The position numbers and the translations under genes were made by a program. Positions 9,722 through 17,814 of a DNA stretch of 64,000 nucleotides are shown here, in pieces. How positions within the stretch are numbered: position 1 is the first letter of the stretch; every line of letters begins with the position of its first letter. The stretch is taken from contig NZ_QNUE01000008.1 in NCBI RefSeq assembly GCF_003385595.1, positions 62,001 to 126,000 on the forward strand, in the 5' to 3' direction. The DNA is from Chryseobacterium flavum. Lineage in GTDB: Bacteria; Bacteroidota; Bacteroidia; Flavobacteriales; Weeksellaceae. The notes beneath the pieces were generated by a model. It did not search any database. It was not told the origin of the DNA and saw only the letters and a program-made list of their open reading frames with translations.

Positions 9722-10699
9722 ATGCAAGATATAACGAAAAACAATTTTGATTTCATCCGTGTTCTCCTTGCTTTCATTGTCTTTGTAGGACATTTGGGAG
9801 CGTTAAGTCAATCCGATAAGCTTTATTTTTTAACCCACAGCCCGGTAGAAGTTGCCGTTTTTTCGTTTTTCATTGTCAGTGGCTTTCTGATCGCAAGAAG
9901 TTATGAAAGATCATCCAGCTTAAAAAGTTATGCAAAAAAAAGGTTTAACAGAATTGTTCCCGCTTATCTTCTGGTCGTATTTCTCTGTGCCATTCTATTA
10001 AGCCTCGTAAGCACGCAATCCTTTTCTGAATACTTCAGCAATACCCAGGTTTACAAATACCTGTTCTGGAATTCGCTGTTTATGAATTTTAAGGCGCCGT
10101 GGCTACCGGGAGTATTTGGTAATCAGGCCGTAAACGGAGCCTTATGGACGTTAAAGATAGAAATGTGCTTTTATATTGCTGTTCCATTTATATTCTTATT
10201 ATTTGGAAAAAATAATAAATACAGAAATATCAGTCTTATTATCCTTTATTTTTTATCCCTGATCTTTCTCAATTATTTTGAAATGACCGGAAGAGCTTCT
10301 ATATCAAGACAATTACCAGGATCATTATGTTATTTTATTGGCGGAATGCTGCTGTATTTTAATTTTGATAAATTTATCCGGTACAAGCATCCCCTATTTA
10401 TTATTGCCATAATCACAGTATGGGCAGATCTGATTTTTAATATCAAGCTGCTTTCTCCCATGATGATCAGCATCATTGTCCTTTATATTGCCTATTCTTT
10501 CAAATTCCTTAATAACTTTGGGAAATACGGAGATTTCACTTATGGAATTTATATATTCCACTTTCCTATTATCAGGGTTTTCCAGACCTTAGGACTCTTT
10601 GAAGATTACAACCCTTATGTAATGAGTATAATTTGTATGCTGGTGGTGATTGGTGTCGGAATATCCTCCTGGCACTTTTATGAAAAAAGATTTTTATAA
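9722..10699 (+). CDS. Acyltransferase family 3 (OafA-like) membrane protein
   Basis: 325 residues with about nine or ten predicted membrane helices. The N-terminus 'NFDFIRVLLAFIVFVGHLGA' carries the Arg and His (R14, H24) typical of membrane O-acyltransferases. 'FSFFIVSGFLIARSYER' and 'GALWTLKIEMCFYIAVPF' are also family signatures. Such enzymes acetylate surface sugars. The next gene is a family 2 glycosyltransferase 23 bases on, so the pair probably modifies a cell-surface glycan. Confidence 0.9.
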   Translation: MQDITKNNFDFIRVLLAFIVFVGHLGALSQSDKLYFLTHSPVEVAVFSFFIVSGFLIARSYERSSSLKSYAKKRFNRIVPAYLLVVFLCAILLSLVSTQSFSEYFSNTQVYKYLFWNSLFMNFKAPWLPGVFGNQAVNGALWTLKIEMCFYIAVPFIFLLFGKNNKYRNISLIILYFLSLIFLNYFEMTGRASISRQLPGSLCYFIGGMLLYFNFDKFIRYKHPLFIIAIITVWADLIFNIKLLSPMMISIIVLYIAYSFKFLNNFGKYGDFTYGIYIFHFPIIRVFQTLGLFEDYNPYVMSIICMLVVIGVGISSWHFYEKRFL

Positions 10700-10722
10700 T
10701 TTTGAATATATTTAAAACATAA

Positions 10723-11478
10723 ATGAAAGACCTTGTCTCCATCATCACTCCTTGTTATAATTCCGCTGAATTCATAGAGGAAACCATACAATCTGTTCTC
10801 AGTCAAACTTATGAAAACTGGGAATGGCTGATTACCGATGACCTTTCCCAAGACAATACTATCGATATTATCAGAAAGTATAACGATCCGAGAATCAAAC
10901 TCCAGATCCTGGAGAAAAACGGTGGCGCAGGAAATGCCAGGAATAAAAGTCTTGAAAGAGCTCAGGGAAGATATATTGCATTTCTTGATTCTGATGATTA
11001 CTGGTATCCCGAATATTTAGAAGTAATGACCTCTTATATGGAAGAACACAATGCAGAACTTGTTTACTGCAATTATTCCAGATGCAATGAACAACTACAA
11101 CCTATATTGAAAGATTTTATTGCAGATAAAACTGTTACATTTTCAAACCTTCTGAAAACCTGCAGACTGGCTCCTGTTTCAACAATGTATGATACCAAAA
11201 GAGTCGGTAAATTTTTATTCCCTGTAAAAAGTAAACGTGAAGATCATGTCATGTGGCTGAACCTCTTAAAAGTAGTTCCTGAAGGAATGCCTATCAACAA
11301 AACAATGGCAAAGTACAGAATGCGTGAAAACAGTGTTTCCAGAAAGAAAAAAAATATCATTAAAGATCAATATCTTGTATATAAGGATTTCATGGGCTTC
11401 TCCACGGTAAAATCATTATACTATACTGCCAATTGGGCACTTAACGGATTTTTAAAATATTCGAAAATTTTTAATTAA
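10723..11478 (+). CDS. Glycosyltransferase family 2
   Basis: 251 residues with a GT-A fold start 'VSIITPCYNSAEFIEETI', the 'WLITDDLSQDNT' nucleotide-binding segment and the metal-binding 'FLDSDDYW' (DxD). It transfers a sugar from a nucleotide donor to a surface glycan; substrate unknown. Its stop overlaps the next start (TAATG at 11476-11480). Confidence 0.9.
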   Translation: MKDLVSIITPCYNSAEFIEETIQSVLSQTYENWEWLITDDLSQDNTIDIIRKYNDPRIKLQILEKNGGAGNARNKSLERAQGRYIAFLDSDDYWYPEYLEVMTSYMEEHNAELVYCNYSRCNEQLQPILKDFIADKTVTFSNLLKTCRLAPVSTMYDTKRVGKFLFPVKSKREDHVMWLNLLKVVPEGMPINKTMAKYRMRENSVSRKKKNIIKDQYLVYKDFMGFSTVKSLYYTANWALNGFLKYSKIFN

Positions 11479-12104
11479 TGGAATATTCAAAAGAATTCAA
11501 GGCAGCACTCAGCGCTTTTTCAGGAGCAGAAAAGGATAAACTTATTTTCAGACTCCTCAAAAAAGATAAACTCCTGTCAAAAAAACTATATTTTGAACTT
11601 ATTGATCCGGAGACTACTGATGATAAAAGGAATGCAATGGAAGAAATTGTTGCTGAAAAGGTTCTCTTAGCTTCAGAATACGTTAGCAATCCTCAATATT
11701 TCCTGAGCAGTATCAGAAAAATAAGCGCAGAAATTACCGAACATGTAAAGATCACAACAGATAAATTCGGAGATGTTTCTCTTAACTTATTACTAGTCAA
11801 TGCTGTTCTGGAACATAATAATGACCTCAGCAGACAGCGGTTTGACAATGTTTACAAATTATATATCTACATCATCAATAAAATATTTAAATCCTTAGTT
11901 CTGGTTAAGAAACTTGACGAAGATTACTGGATGGAAATCGATGAGATCTTAAATAAAATTCAAAAAAAAATTCACAGCAACCATTACCTCCAAAAGCTTT
12001 GTACCAACAATGGGCTTGATATGAAATGGCTTGAATGCAACAGCATTCCGGAGAATATTGAAGGGATCATAAAAGAAATGAAAAAACAGGGGTATTTACG
12101 ATAG
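11478..12104 (+). CDS. Uncharacterised helical protein
   Basis: 208 residues, highly charged and predicted mostly helical (for example KEFKAALSAFSGAEKDKL and DYWMEIDEILNKIQKKI). No signal peptide or membrane helix, so probably cytoplasmic. No family recognised. Translationally coupled to the glycosyltransferase by TAATG, and its 3' end overlaps the convergent waaA gene by nine bases. Confidence 0.75.
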   Translation: MEYSKEFKAALSAFSGAEKDKLIFRLLKKDKLLSKKLYFELIDPETTDDKRNAMEEIVAEKVLLASEYVSNPQYFLSSIRKISAEITEHVKITTDKFGDVSLNLLLVNAVLEHNNDLSRQRFDNVYKLYIYIINKIFKSLVLVKKLDEDYWMEIDEILNKIQKKIHSNHYLQKLCTNNGLDMKWLECNSIPENIEGIIKEMKKQGYLR

Positions 12105-13334
12105 AATTTTCTTCAGAATCATCCCGGTAGAATCAGGTTTTTCATCAACAAATTTTGCTGCATTCTGGGACATCGCCCTCAGTTCTTCTTTATTATCTTC
12201 ATTGGCAAGGAATAAAACAAAGTCTGCAGCCACGTATTCATCTGTAAAAGATTTTCCTCCGTTCTGGTCAATCAATCCGTCTGCCTCAGGATTCTTTTTA
12301 TAATGATTTCCGAAAATAACAGGTACACCAAATGTTGCCGCCTCAAGAATATTATGCAGTCCGGCATCATGAAATCCTCCTCCGACAACAGCTATATCCG
12401 CATAGGAGTATAGTTTGGATAACAACCCGATACTATCTATAATAAGCAATTGATTATCAGAAGATGAAAACGAAGAATTCTGAATTTCACTATAAAGAAC
12501 GGCATCAGGGAAAATATTTTTTAAATGCTCTACTCTTTTCAGGTCATGAGGAGCTATAATGATTTTCAAATAAGGATTTTTCCTGTACACTATTTCTGCA
12601 ATTTTCTCCTCAGCCTGCCAGGAACTTCCAAAGACAATGGTTTTGATATTTCCGGTAAATTCTTCGATATGATCCACATGGTTATCCCTTAATCTAATCT
12701 GTTTCACCCTATCAAATCTTGTATCCCCGGTTACAGAAGATTTTATCAGCCCCACACTTTTCGCAAGTGCCAGAGAAAATTGTGTCTGGTGGAAAAACCA
12801 ATCCACATTATTCTGTAGCTGTTTTACAAACCATTTTCCATAAGAGGTAAAGAAAGACTGCCTTTCATAAAACAAGGCAGATATTACATAGATCTTTGTA
12901 CCCTGTTTTTTCAGCTCCGTCAGCAAATTATACCAGTAATCATACTTCACCGTAAAAAATAGTTCTGTATCAAACTGGGAAATAAACTCTTTAACAGTCT
13001 TTTTTTTATCAAAAGGAAGATAACAGATCACATCAGCAATATTCTTTTTTTTTATTACATTCTCATACCCCGAAGGTGAAAAAAAGGTTACCAGGATTTT
13101 AGAATCCGGTCTGCTTTCTTTAAGCTTTTCCAAAACAGGCAGCCCCTGTTCATATTCTCCAAGACTTGCAGCATGCATCCAGATCACCTTATCCGACGTT
13201 GAAAATGAAGCTTTAACCTTAGCCAAAGATTGCTTTCTTCCTTCAACTCCTTTTTTAGTTTTATCATTAATCAATGAAAAAATCTTCATCCCGAAGATGA
13301 GAAGATTGATAAATGTATTATACAGAAAAGCCAT
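12096..13334 (-). CDS. waaA: 3-deoxy-D-manno-octulosonic acid (Kdo) transferase
   Basis: 412 residues, the usual length for WaaA/KdtA (GT30). A membrane-anchoring N-terminus (about 1-20) is followed by 'IWMHAASLGEYEQGLPVLEKL' (shown in part: SLGEYEQG) with the family Glu, then 'KYDYWYNLLTELK'. The C-terminal domain has 'VFGSSWQAEE', 'APHDLKRVE' and 'VGGGFHDAGLHNILEAATFG'. It adds Kdo to lipid A at the inner membrane. It lies 24 bases downstream of the NlpC/P60 gene. Confidence 0.95.
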   Translation of the reverse strand: MAFLYNTFINLLIFGMKIFSLINDKTKKGVEGRKQSLAKVKASFSTSDKVIWMHAASLGEYEQGLPVLEKLKESRPDSKILVTFFSPSGYENVIKKKNIADVICYLPFDKKKTVKEFISQFDTELFFTVKYDYWYNLLTELKKQGTKIYVISALFYERQSFFTSYGKWFVKQLQNNVDWFFHQTQFSLALAKSVGLIKSSVTGDTRFDRVKQIRLRDNHVDHIEEFTGNIKTIVFGSSWQAEEKIAEIVYRKNPYLKIIIAPHDLKRVEHLKNIFPDAVLYSEIQNSSFSSSDNQLLIIDSIGLLSKLYSYADIAVVGGGFHDAGLHNILEAATFGVPVIFGNHYKKNPEADGLIDQNGGKSFTDEYVAADFVLFLANEDNKEELRAMSQNAAKFVDEKPDSTGMILKKILS

Positions 13335-13358
13335 CCTGATGGTGTTGATTAATCAGAT

Positions 13359-14075
13359 TTAGAGTACTCTTTTAAGCACTCTCAGTTTGTGTGTATGATT
13401 GTTGACTTCTTTATTAAATATTCCTGTGGAATCCAGTGTATCAATCCTTACCTTTCCTGAAGCATGGATAATTTTCTGATTCTCCAGCATTATTCCGACA
13501 TGGGTAATTTTCCCTTCAGTATTTTCAAAAAAAGCCAGATCTCCAGGCTGTGCTTCCTCTACAAATGTCAGTGCCTCTCCTATTTCAGCCTGTTGCGAAG
13601 CGTCTCTTGGCAATTTAATATCATGAACTTTATATACCAGCTGTGTAAAACCGGAACAGTCCACGGCAAAAAAGCTCTTACCTCCCCACAGATAAGGTAC
13701 ATTAAGGAATTCTTTAGCAGTCAGAGCAATACTTTCACGTATATCATGACTTCTTTTAGAGGCAACAACAGGAAACTCCACTTCGGAACCCATTGACAAC
13801 AAAGTTTTTCCATCATTCATCAGTACGGAAGAAAAATCCTCGGTAACGACTGTAACCTTTCTGCCGGCTAGCTGTTCATCCGTTACAGGTTTTATTTGTT
13901 TTGTATCCATCCACCCTTCATATCCGTCATAATGCATTTTTATTTTAGTCCAGTTTTTATTAACCTCTAAAATATCAGCACTTTCGCCAAATAATATTTC
14001 TGTAACAATTTCTGCCCTGTCAGAATTTTCTGCACGAACCGGTGCTACCGTAACAATACAAACTCCTTTATTCAT
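13359..14075 (-). CDS. NlpC/P60 (C40) cysteine peptidase with SH3-like N-terminus
   Basis: 238 residues. An N-terminal bacterial SH3-like region includes 'NWTKIKMHYDGYEGWMDTKQI' (core YDGYEGWMD) and is followed by an NlpC/P60 domain. The catalytic Cys is in 'FAVDCSGFTQLV' and the catalytic His in 'ITHVGIML', with 'IIHASGKVRID' after it. These enzymes cut peptide stems of peptidoglycan. No obvious signal peptide is seen, so export is uncertain. It lies upstream of waaA, consistent with a cell-envelope unit. Confidence 0.9.
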   Translation of the reverse strand: MNKGVCIVTVAPVRAENSDRAEIVTEILFGESADILEVNKNWTKIKMHYDGYEGWMDTKQIKPVTDEQLAGRKVTVVTEDFSSVLMNDGKTLLSMGSEVEFPVVASKRSHDIRESIALTAKEFLNVPYLWGGKSFFAVDCSGFTQLVYKVHDIKLPRDASQQAEIGEALTFVEEAQPGDLAFFENTEGKITHVGIMLENQKIIHASGKVRIDTLDSTGIFNKEVNNHTHKLRVLKRVL

Positions 14076-14159
14076 TGATTAAAATTCAAAGATTCAATGA
14101 TTTAAAAATTAAAGACCAGATTATAAAAATCTCCGATTATTTAATTTTTTAAATCTTAA

Positions 14160-14807
14160 TTATTTCCTTCTAAGGAAATTTACTCCATCACGCAAAGGTA
14201 GAATAAGATTTTCAAAATCTTCATCTTTTGCTGCTAAATCATTTAATTCTTTAATAGACTGTGTGGACTTCAATTTTGGGTTTTCTTCCAATACTTTTCC
14301 GTACCACAGTACATTATCAAACATAATGACAGATCCTGACCGGGTTCTCGGCTTAATCAGCTTAAAATATTCCGCATAATTTTCCTTATCTGCATCTACA
14401 AATACCAGATCAAAAAATTCATCTGTTTCTTTAAGGAATTGTTTTGCATCCTGAAGTTTAAAAATAATCTTATCCGAATATTCACTTTCTTCAAAATATT
14501 TTTTTGGAAGATAAGCCAGATCTTCATTTACATCCAGGGTTGTAATTTTTCCGTCTTTGCCAAGACCTGCTGCCAGACATAATGTTGCATACCCAGTAAA
14601 TGTACCTATTTCCAATACATTTTTAGGCTGCATCATCTGTGAAATAATGGTTAAAAGTCTTCCCTGCTGATATCCTGAAATCATATGAGGCTGTGTCGTC
14701 TTTTGATACGTTTCTCTCCTCAGTTTTTTTAGAATTTCTGACTCTGAAGAGGCGTGTGCCTCTAAATACCTGTCCATTTCAGGGTTTTTCTCTTCAAAAA
14801 AACTCAT
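14160..14807 (-). CDS. SAM-dependent O-methyltransferase (family 3)
   Basis: 215 residues from the ATG at 14807; a start at 14825 would add six residues. The SAM-binding motif 'VLEIGTFTGYATLCLA' is near residue 60, and 'FVDADKENYAEYF' and 'DNVLWYGKV' match the catechol/caffeoyl-CoA O-methyltransferase family. Substrate unknown. The 84-base gap to the NlpC/P60 gene is AT-rich, with short imperfect repeats of the ATTAAAATTC/GATTTAAAAATT kind. Confidence 0.88.
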   Translation of the reverse strand: MSFFEEKNPEMDRYLEAHASSESEILKKLRRETYQKTTQPHMISGYQQGRLLTIISQMMQPKNVLEIGTFTGYATLCLAAGLGKDGKITTLDVNEDLAYLPKKYFEESEYSDKIIFKLQDAKQFLKETDEFFDLVFVDADKENYAEYFKLIKPRTRSGSVIMFDNVLWYGKVLEENPKLKSTQSIKELNDLAAKDEDFENLILPLRDGVNFLRRK

Positions 14808-14873
14808 AAATTTTAATTTAAACAAATTTAAGAATTTTAAAATTCCTTTTTAATTATTATATATTATATCATT

Positions 14874-14900
14874 AAAAAAGAGAGATCCTCTCTCTCTTTT
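14874..14900 (-). terminator. Terminator after the bacteriocin-like peptide gene
   Basis: On the minus strand AAAAGAGAG pairs with CTCTCTTTT around a short loop and is followed by a T run. It lies about 21 bases after the peptide stop and separates it from the O-methyltransferase gene. Confidence 0.7.
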
Positions 14901-14921
14901 CTAAAAGTATGTTTCTACATA

Positions 14922-15074
14922 TTAATATGCAATACAGTATTCTCCCGGTGAACCACATACCCACCCCGGGCAACAATCAGCAGTTACCTGACAAATTATC
15001 TGCGGATTACATGTTCTGATAGCACCTTGCACACTTTTCATCTGTTCTCTTGAAAGCTTTTGTAAATTTTTCAT
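14922..15074 (-). CDS. Bacteriocin-like cysteine-rich peptide with double-glycine-type leader
   Basis: A 50-residue ORF. Its leader MKNLQKLSREQMKSVQGA is the form seen in Bacteroidota bacteriocin-like and natural-product precursors (Lys-Leu-Ser-Arg-Glu-x-Met/Leu-Lys then Gly). Here the usual GG is Gly-Ala at residues 17-18. The core of about 32 residues has six Cys (22, 28, 34, 35, 40, 47), spaced C-x5-C-x5-CC-x4-C-x6-C, which is the cystine-knot order C-C-CC-C-C. It also has PGWVCGSPGEYC. A terminator follows. It starts 46 bases after a small membrane-protein ORF. No export or modification gene is nearby. Confidence 0.8.
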   Translation of the reverse strand: MKNLQKLSREQMKSVQGAIRTCNPQIICQVTADCCPGWVCGSPGEYCIAY

Positions 15075-15120
15075 AATTATTTTGTTTTAATGCAACTTCC
15101 TACTCTTTAAGATTTTCGGA

Positions 15121-15372
15121 TTACTCTGTATTTATTTCCTTTAACGGAGACTTAAATATACGCATTATTTTCATATTCAACCATATAGAATAAAAACAAG
15201 TAATAAGAAAAAATAAGATGAGAAAAACCGTTATATCGGGAAAACCCCATATAAAATACCGGAAAAATACGGATGGTATTTTTGTGGTATCTGTTTTAAT
15301 TTTGCATTGAGAGTAAAGGGGTAAAAACACTAAGAGAACATAATGAAAGCGGAAGAAAAACAAACTAGCCAT
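15121..15372 (-). CDS. Possible small membrane protein upstream of the bacteriocin-like peptide
   Basis: 83 residues from the ATG at 15372. Two hydrophobic segments (about residues 2-20 and 46-67, FLILFFLITCFYSIWL) and a basic C-terminus MKIMRIFKSPLKEINTE. It is co-directional with the peptide gene 46 bases downstream, so it could be cotranscribed and act in export or immunity, but nothing in its sequence proves that. Its 5' end overlaps a divergent 50-codon ORF by 30 bases, so at least one of the two starts is doubtful. Confidence 0.4.
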   Translation of the reverse strand: MASLFFFRFHYVLLVFLPLYSQCKIKTDTTKIPSVFFRYFIWGFPDITVFLILFFLITCFYSIWLNMKIMRIFKSPLKEINTE

Positions 15373-15495
15373 GAGAATCACAAGAACACATTACCAAAAG
15401 GTAAAGGTTCTTCTGCTAAAAAAAACAAAACCGAAATCTCCAATTCATTTTTGCAACGAATTATTTCTTTATTGAAAAAGGAAGAATTAGTTTGA
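15343..15495 (+). CDS. Possible small basic protein (50 residues)
   Basis: An ATG-to-TGA frame of 50 residues, Lys-rich (MKAEEKQTSHENHKN at the start) with an amphipathic C-terminal helix SFLQRIISLLKKEELV. It ends three bases before a strong bidirectional terminator, which fits a genuine transcript. No family recognised and no clear promoter box upstream. It could be a chance frame. Confidence 0.4.
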   Translation: MKAEEKQTSHENHKNTLPKGKGSSAKKNKTEISNSFLQRIISLLKKEELV

Positions 15496-15497
15496 AA

Positions 15498-15534
15498 AAT
15501 AAAATCCCGAAGAATTCTTCGGGATTTTATTTTA
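15498..15534 (-). terminator. Bidirectional terminator (OmpA-type gene and small plus-strand ORF)
   Basis: A perfect palindrome centred at 15516: AAAATCCCGAAGAA pairs with TTCTTCGGGATTTT, with A/T tails on both sides. It serves the OmpA-type gene ending at 15550 and could also stop plus-strand transcription. Confidence 0.88.
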
Positions 15535-15549
15535 GATGTATGTTTACAT

Positions 15550-16386
15550 TTATTTCTTTACCGGAGCAATATCCATCAGCTTCATAAACTCATCAAGTTT
15601 AGGCATAATGATAATTTCCGTTCTTCTTTTCTCTGCTCTTCCGGAAACACTCATATTTGTTGCTTTAGGATTGTATTCTGAACGTCCTCCTGCTGTAATT
15701 CTTGAAGGATCTACTCCAAATTGCGTTTGAAGTACTTTAGCCACTGCAGTTCCTCTTAACGCGGAAAGATCCCAGTTGTCTCTAGGGAGATTTGCAGAGT
15801 TTAGTGGTGCATTATCCGTATTCCCTTCAATTAATACAGAATACTTATCGTAATCGTTAATTACTTTTGCTACCTTCCCTAACACTTCCTGAGCTGCAGG
15901 CAAGATATTATAATCTCCTGTTTTATACAACATTTTATCTGAAAGAGAGATCATTACGACTCCTTTCAACACTTTTACCTGAACATCTTCATCTGATACA
16001 TTATCTAAAGATCTCTTAAGTTTATTAGATAAGGCAAGATTCAGACTGTCATTTTTCGCATTGCTTGAAATCAGCTGTTTAATGTATGAATTTGAAGCGT
16101 TGATTTCACCAACAAGTTTATCAATGTTAGCAGAACTTTTTCCAGTATTGGAAAGACACGCATCCAATGATGACTTTAAAGCATCGTGCTGGCTTTTTAA
16201 TAGGTTATTTTCCCCTGCCAATGCAGAATTCTGAGATTTCAGATCCTGAATTTCCCTTTGTCTTTCTCCGATATTTTCAATACACTGTTTGTAGTTTGTG
16301 CTCAACGCATCATATTGCTTCTTGCTTACACAAGATGTCATTCCCAGTGCCATTGCAGAAACTGCTAAAATTTTTAAAATCTTCAT
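15550..16386 (-). CDS. OmpA-family peptidoglycan-binding lipoprotein
   Basis: 278 residues beginning MKILKILAVSAMALGMTSC, a lipoprotein signal with Cys at residue 19. Residues of about 25-115 form a coiled coil rich in Gln, Asn and Leu. The C-terminal OmpA domain (about 140-265) contains 'VLIEGNTDNAPL', 'NWDLSALRGTAVAKVLQ' and 'ITAGGRSEYNP'. It probably tethers the outer membrane to peptidoglycan. A -7 box lies 23 bases upstream, and the promoter region is shared with divergent tilS. Confidence 0.92.
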   Translation of the reverse strand: MKILKILAVSAMALGMTSCVSKKQYDALSTNYKQCIENIGERQREIQDLKSQNSALAGENNLLKSQHDALKSSLDACLSNTGKSSANIDKLVGEINASNSYIKQLISSNAKNDSLNLALSNKLKRSLDNVSDEDVQVKVLKGVVMISLSDKMLYKTGDYNILPAAQEVLGKVAKVINDYDKYSVLIEGNTDNAPLNSANLPRDNWDLSALRGTAVAKVLQTQFGVDPSRITAGGRSEYNPKATNMSVSGRAEKRRTEIIIMPKLDEFMKLMDIAPVKK

Positions 16387-16408
16387 AAATAATCATTTTT
16401 AGACTAAT

Positions 16409-16450
16409 CAAAGTTAGGAAAATTCAATTGAATTATATCAGTTATCTTTG
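16409..16450. promoter_or_regulatory. Divergent -7 boxes for the OmpA-type gene and tilS
   Basis: Two TAnnTTTG elements face away from each other: TAACTTTG on the minus strand (16409-16416) and TATCTTTG on the plus strand (16443-16450, 23 bases before the tilS ATG). Upstream half-sites are weak. Confidence 0.6.
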
Positions 16451-16473
16451 CATAAAAGAAATTCTCAACGTAT

Positions 16474-17814
16474 ATGTTGAAAAAATCAAGCTTTAGAAAC
16501 CAACTGGAAAATCTTGTCCGTCAGCCTCAAAAACACACCTATCTTATTGCGGTGAGCGGAGGCGCTGATTCTATGGTCCTGGCCTCATTATTTCAGGATT
16601 TACGTGAACATATTCAAGATAAGAAATTCAATATTCAGATCGCCCATGTTAATTACAAACTCCGGGGAGAAGATTCTGATCTGGACCAAAAAATTGTCCA
16701 GAATTTTTGTGAGAAAAATCATATAAAATTCCATTTGTATGAAGTTTCAGGAAAAGATAACAAGCCCGAAAATTCTATTCAGCTATGGGCAAGAGAGCTA
16801 CGGTATAATTTTTTCAAAAAAATTCAGGAACAGGAAAAGCTGGACTTTCTCGTTACCGCTCATCATCTCAATGATCAATTGGAAACTTTTATTATCAATC
16901 TTTCAAAAGCGGCAGGAATTAATGGACTGAGTGGCATCCCCTCCAGTAACAACAATATACTGCGCCCGCTGTTAAGTTTTTCAAAAAATGAAATTTATCA
17001 GTTTGCAGAGCTTAACAGTATAGAATTCAGAGAGGATCTCTCCAATAAAAAAAGCGACTATCTGAGAAATAAAATCAGACATGAAGTAATTCCCAGGTTA
17101 CTGGAAACAAATGACCATTTTCTGGAAAACTTCAAAAAAAGTTCCTCATACCTTAATCACGCGAAGGATTTTGTCCAAAAACAAATCTGTGAAATAGAAA
17201 ATAAACTCACACAATTTAACCACAGGTACAAAATCTTATCAAAGGAAAAACTGGATCAGGAAAGCGATTTCGTAAAGTTTGAAATTTTAAAGAAATACGG
17301 GTTTAACCAGGCGGAAGAAATCCCTAAAATTTTTAAAGCAGAAAACAACAGTTCTTTTTTCTCAAAAGAATATCAGCTAATCGTCACCCGAAATGAATTA
17401 ATATTCACTAACCGGAATGACCTGCAGATATCTGATGAAGAAATCCCTCTGATTGATCATTTTGATTTTTCAGATAACCAGATCAATATTAATCTTCAGG
17501 ATATTAAAGCTATTGATGAAATCAATAAGAGCTTAAGCTGGGATTTTGATGCTGAAAAACTTCAGTTTCCTTTGTACTTAAGAAGACAAAAAGATGGAGA
17601 TGAATTTTATCCGCTGGGATTTTCCGGGAAAAAGAAAGTTTCTAAATTTTTTAGGGACGAAAAATTATCTATTTTAGCGAAGCAAAAAATCTGGATATTG
17701 ACTGATAATAATGATTCTGTACTTGGGATCATCCCTTTGAGGCAGGACAGAAGATATGCAAAGGATGAGAAAACAAAAAGTATTCTCAAAATTTTTAATG
17801 AAAGGAAACAATGA
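16474..17814 (+). CDS. tilS: tRNA(Ile)-lysidine synthase
   Basis: 446 residues. The PP-loop ATPase motif 'AVSGGADSMVLAS' is at about residues 27-39, and 'HVNYKLRGEDSD' and 'TAHHLNDQLETFIINL' are family signatures. A C-terminal substrate-recognition domain has 'PLYLRRQKDGDEF' and 'KKKVSKFFRDEKLS'. It converts C34 of the isoleucine CAU tRNA to lysidine so that the tRNA reads AUA. Its TGA overlaps the dsbD ATG (ATGA at 17811), suggesting coupled translation. Confidence 0.96.
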   Translation: MLKKSSFRNQLENLVRQPQKHTYLIAVSGGADSMVLASLFQDLREHIQDKKFNIQIAHVNYKLRGEDSDLDQKIVQNFCEKNHIKFHLYEVSGKDNKPENSIQLWARELRYNFFKKIQEQEKLDFLVTAHHLNDQLETFIINLSKAAGINGLSGIPSSNNNILRPLLSFSKNEIYQFAELNSIEFREDLSNKKSDYLRNKIRHEVIPRLLETNDHFLENFKKSSSYLNHAKDFVQKQICEIENKLTQFNHRYKILSKEKLDQESDFVKFEILKKYGFNQAEEIPKIFKAENNSSFFSKEYQLIVTRNELIFTNRNDLQISDEEIPLIDHFDFSDNQININLQDIKAIDEINKSLSWDFDAEKLQFPLYLRRQKDGDEFYPLGFSGKKKVSKFFRDEKLSILAKQKIWILTDNNDSVLGIIPLRQDRRYAKDEKTKSILKIFNERKQ

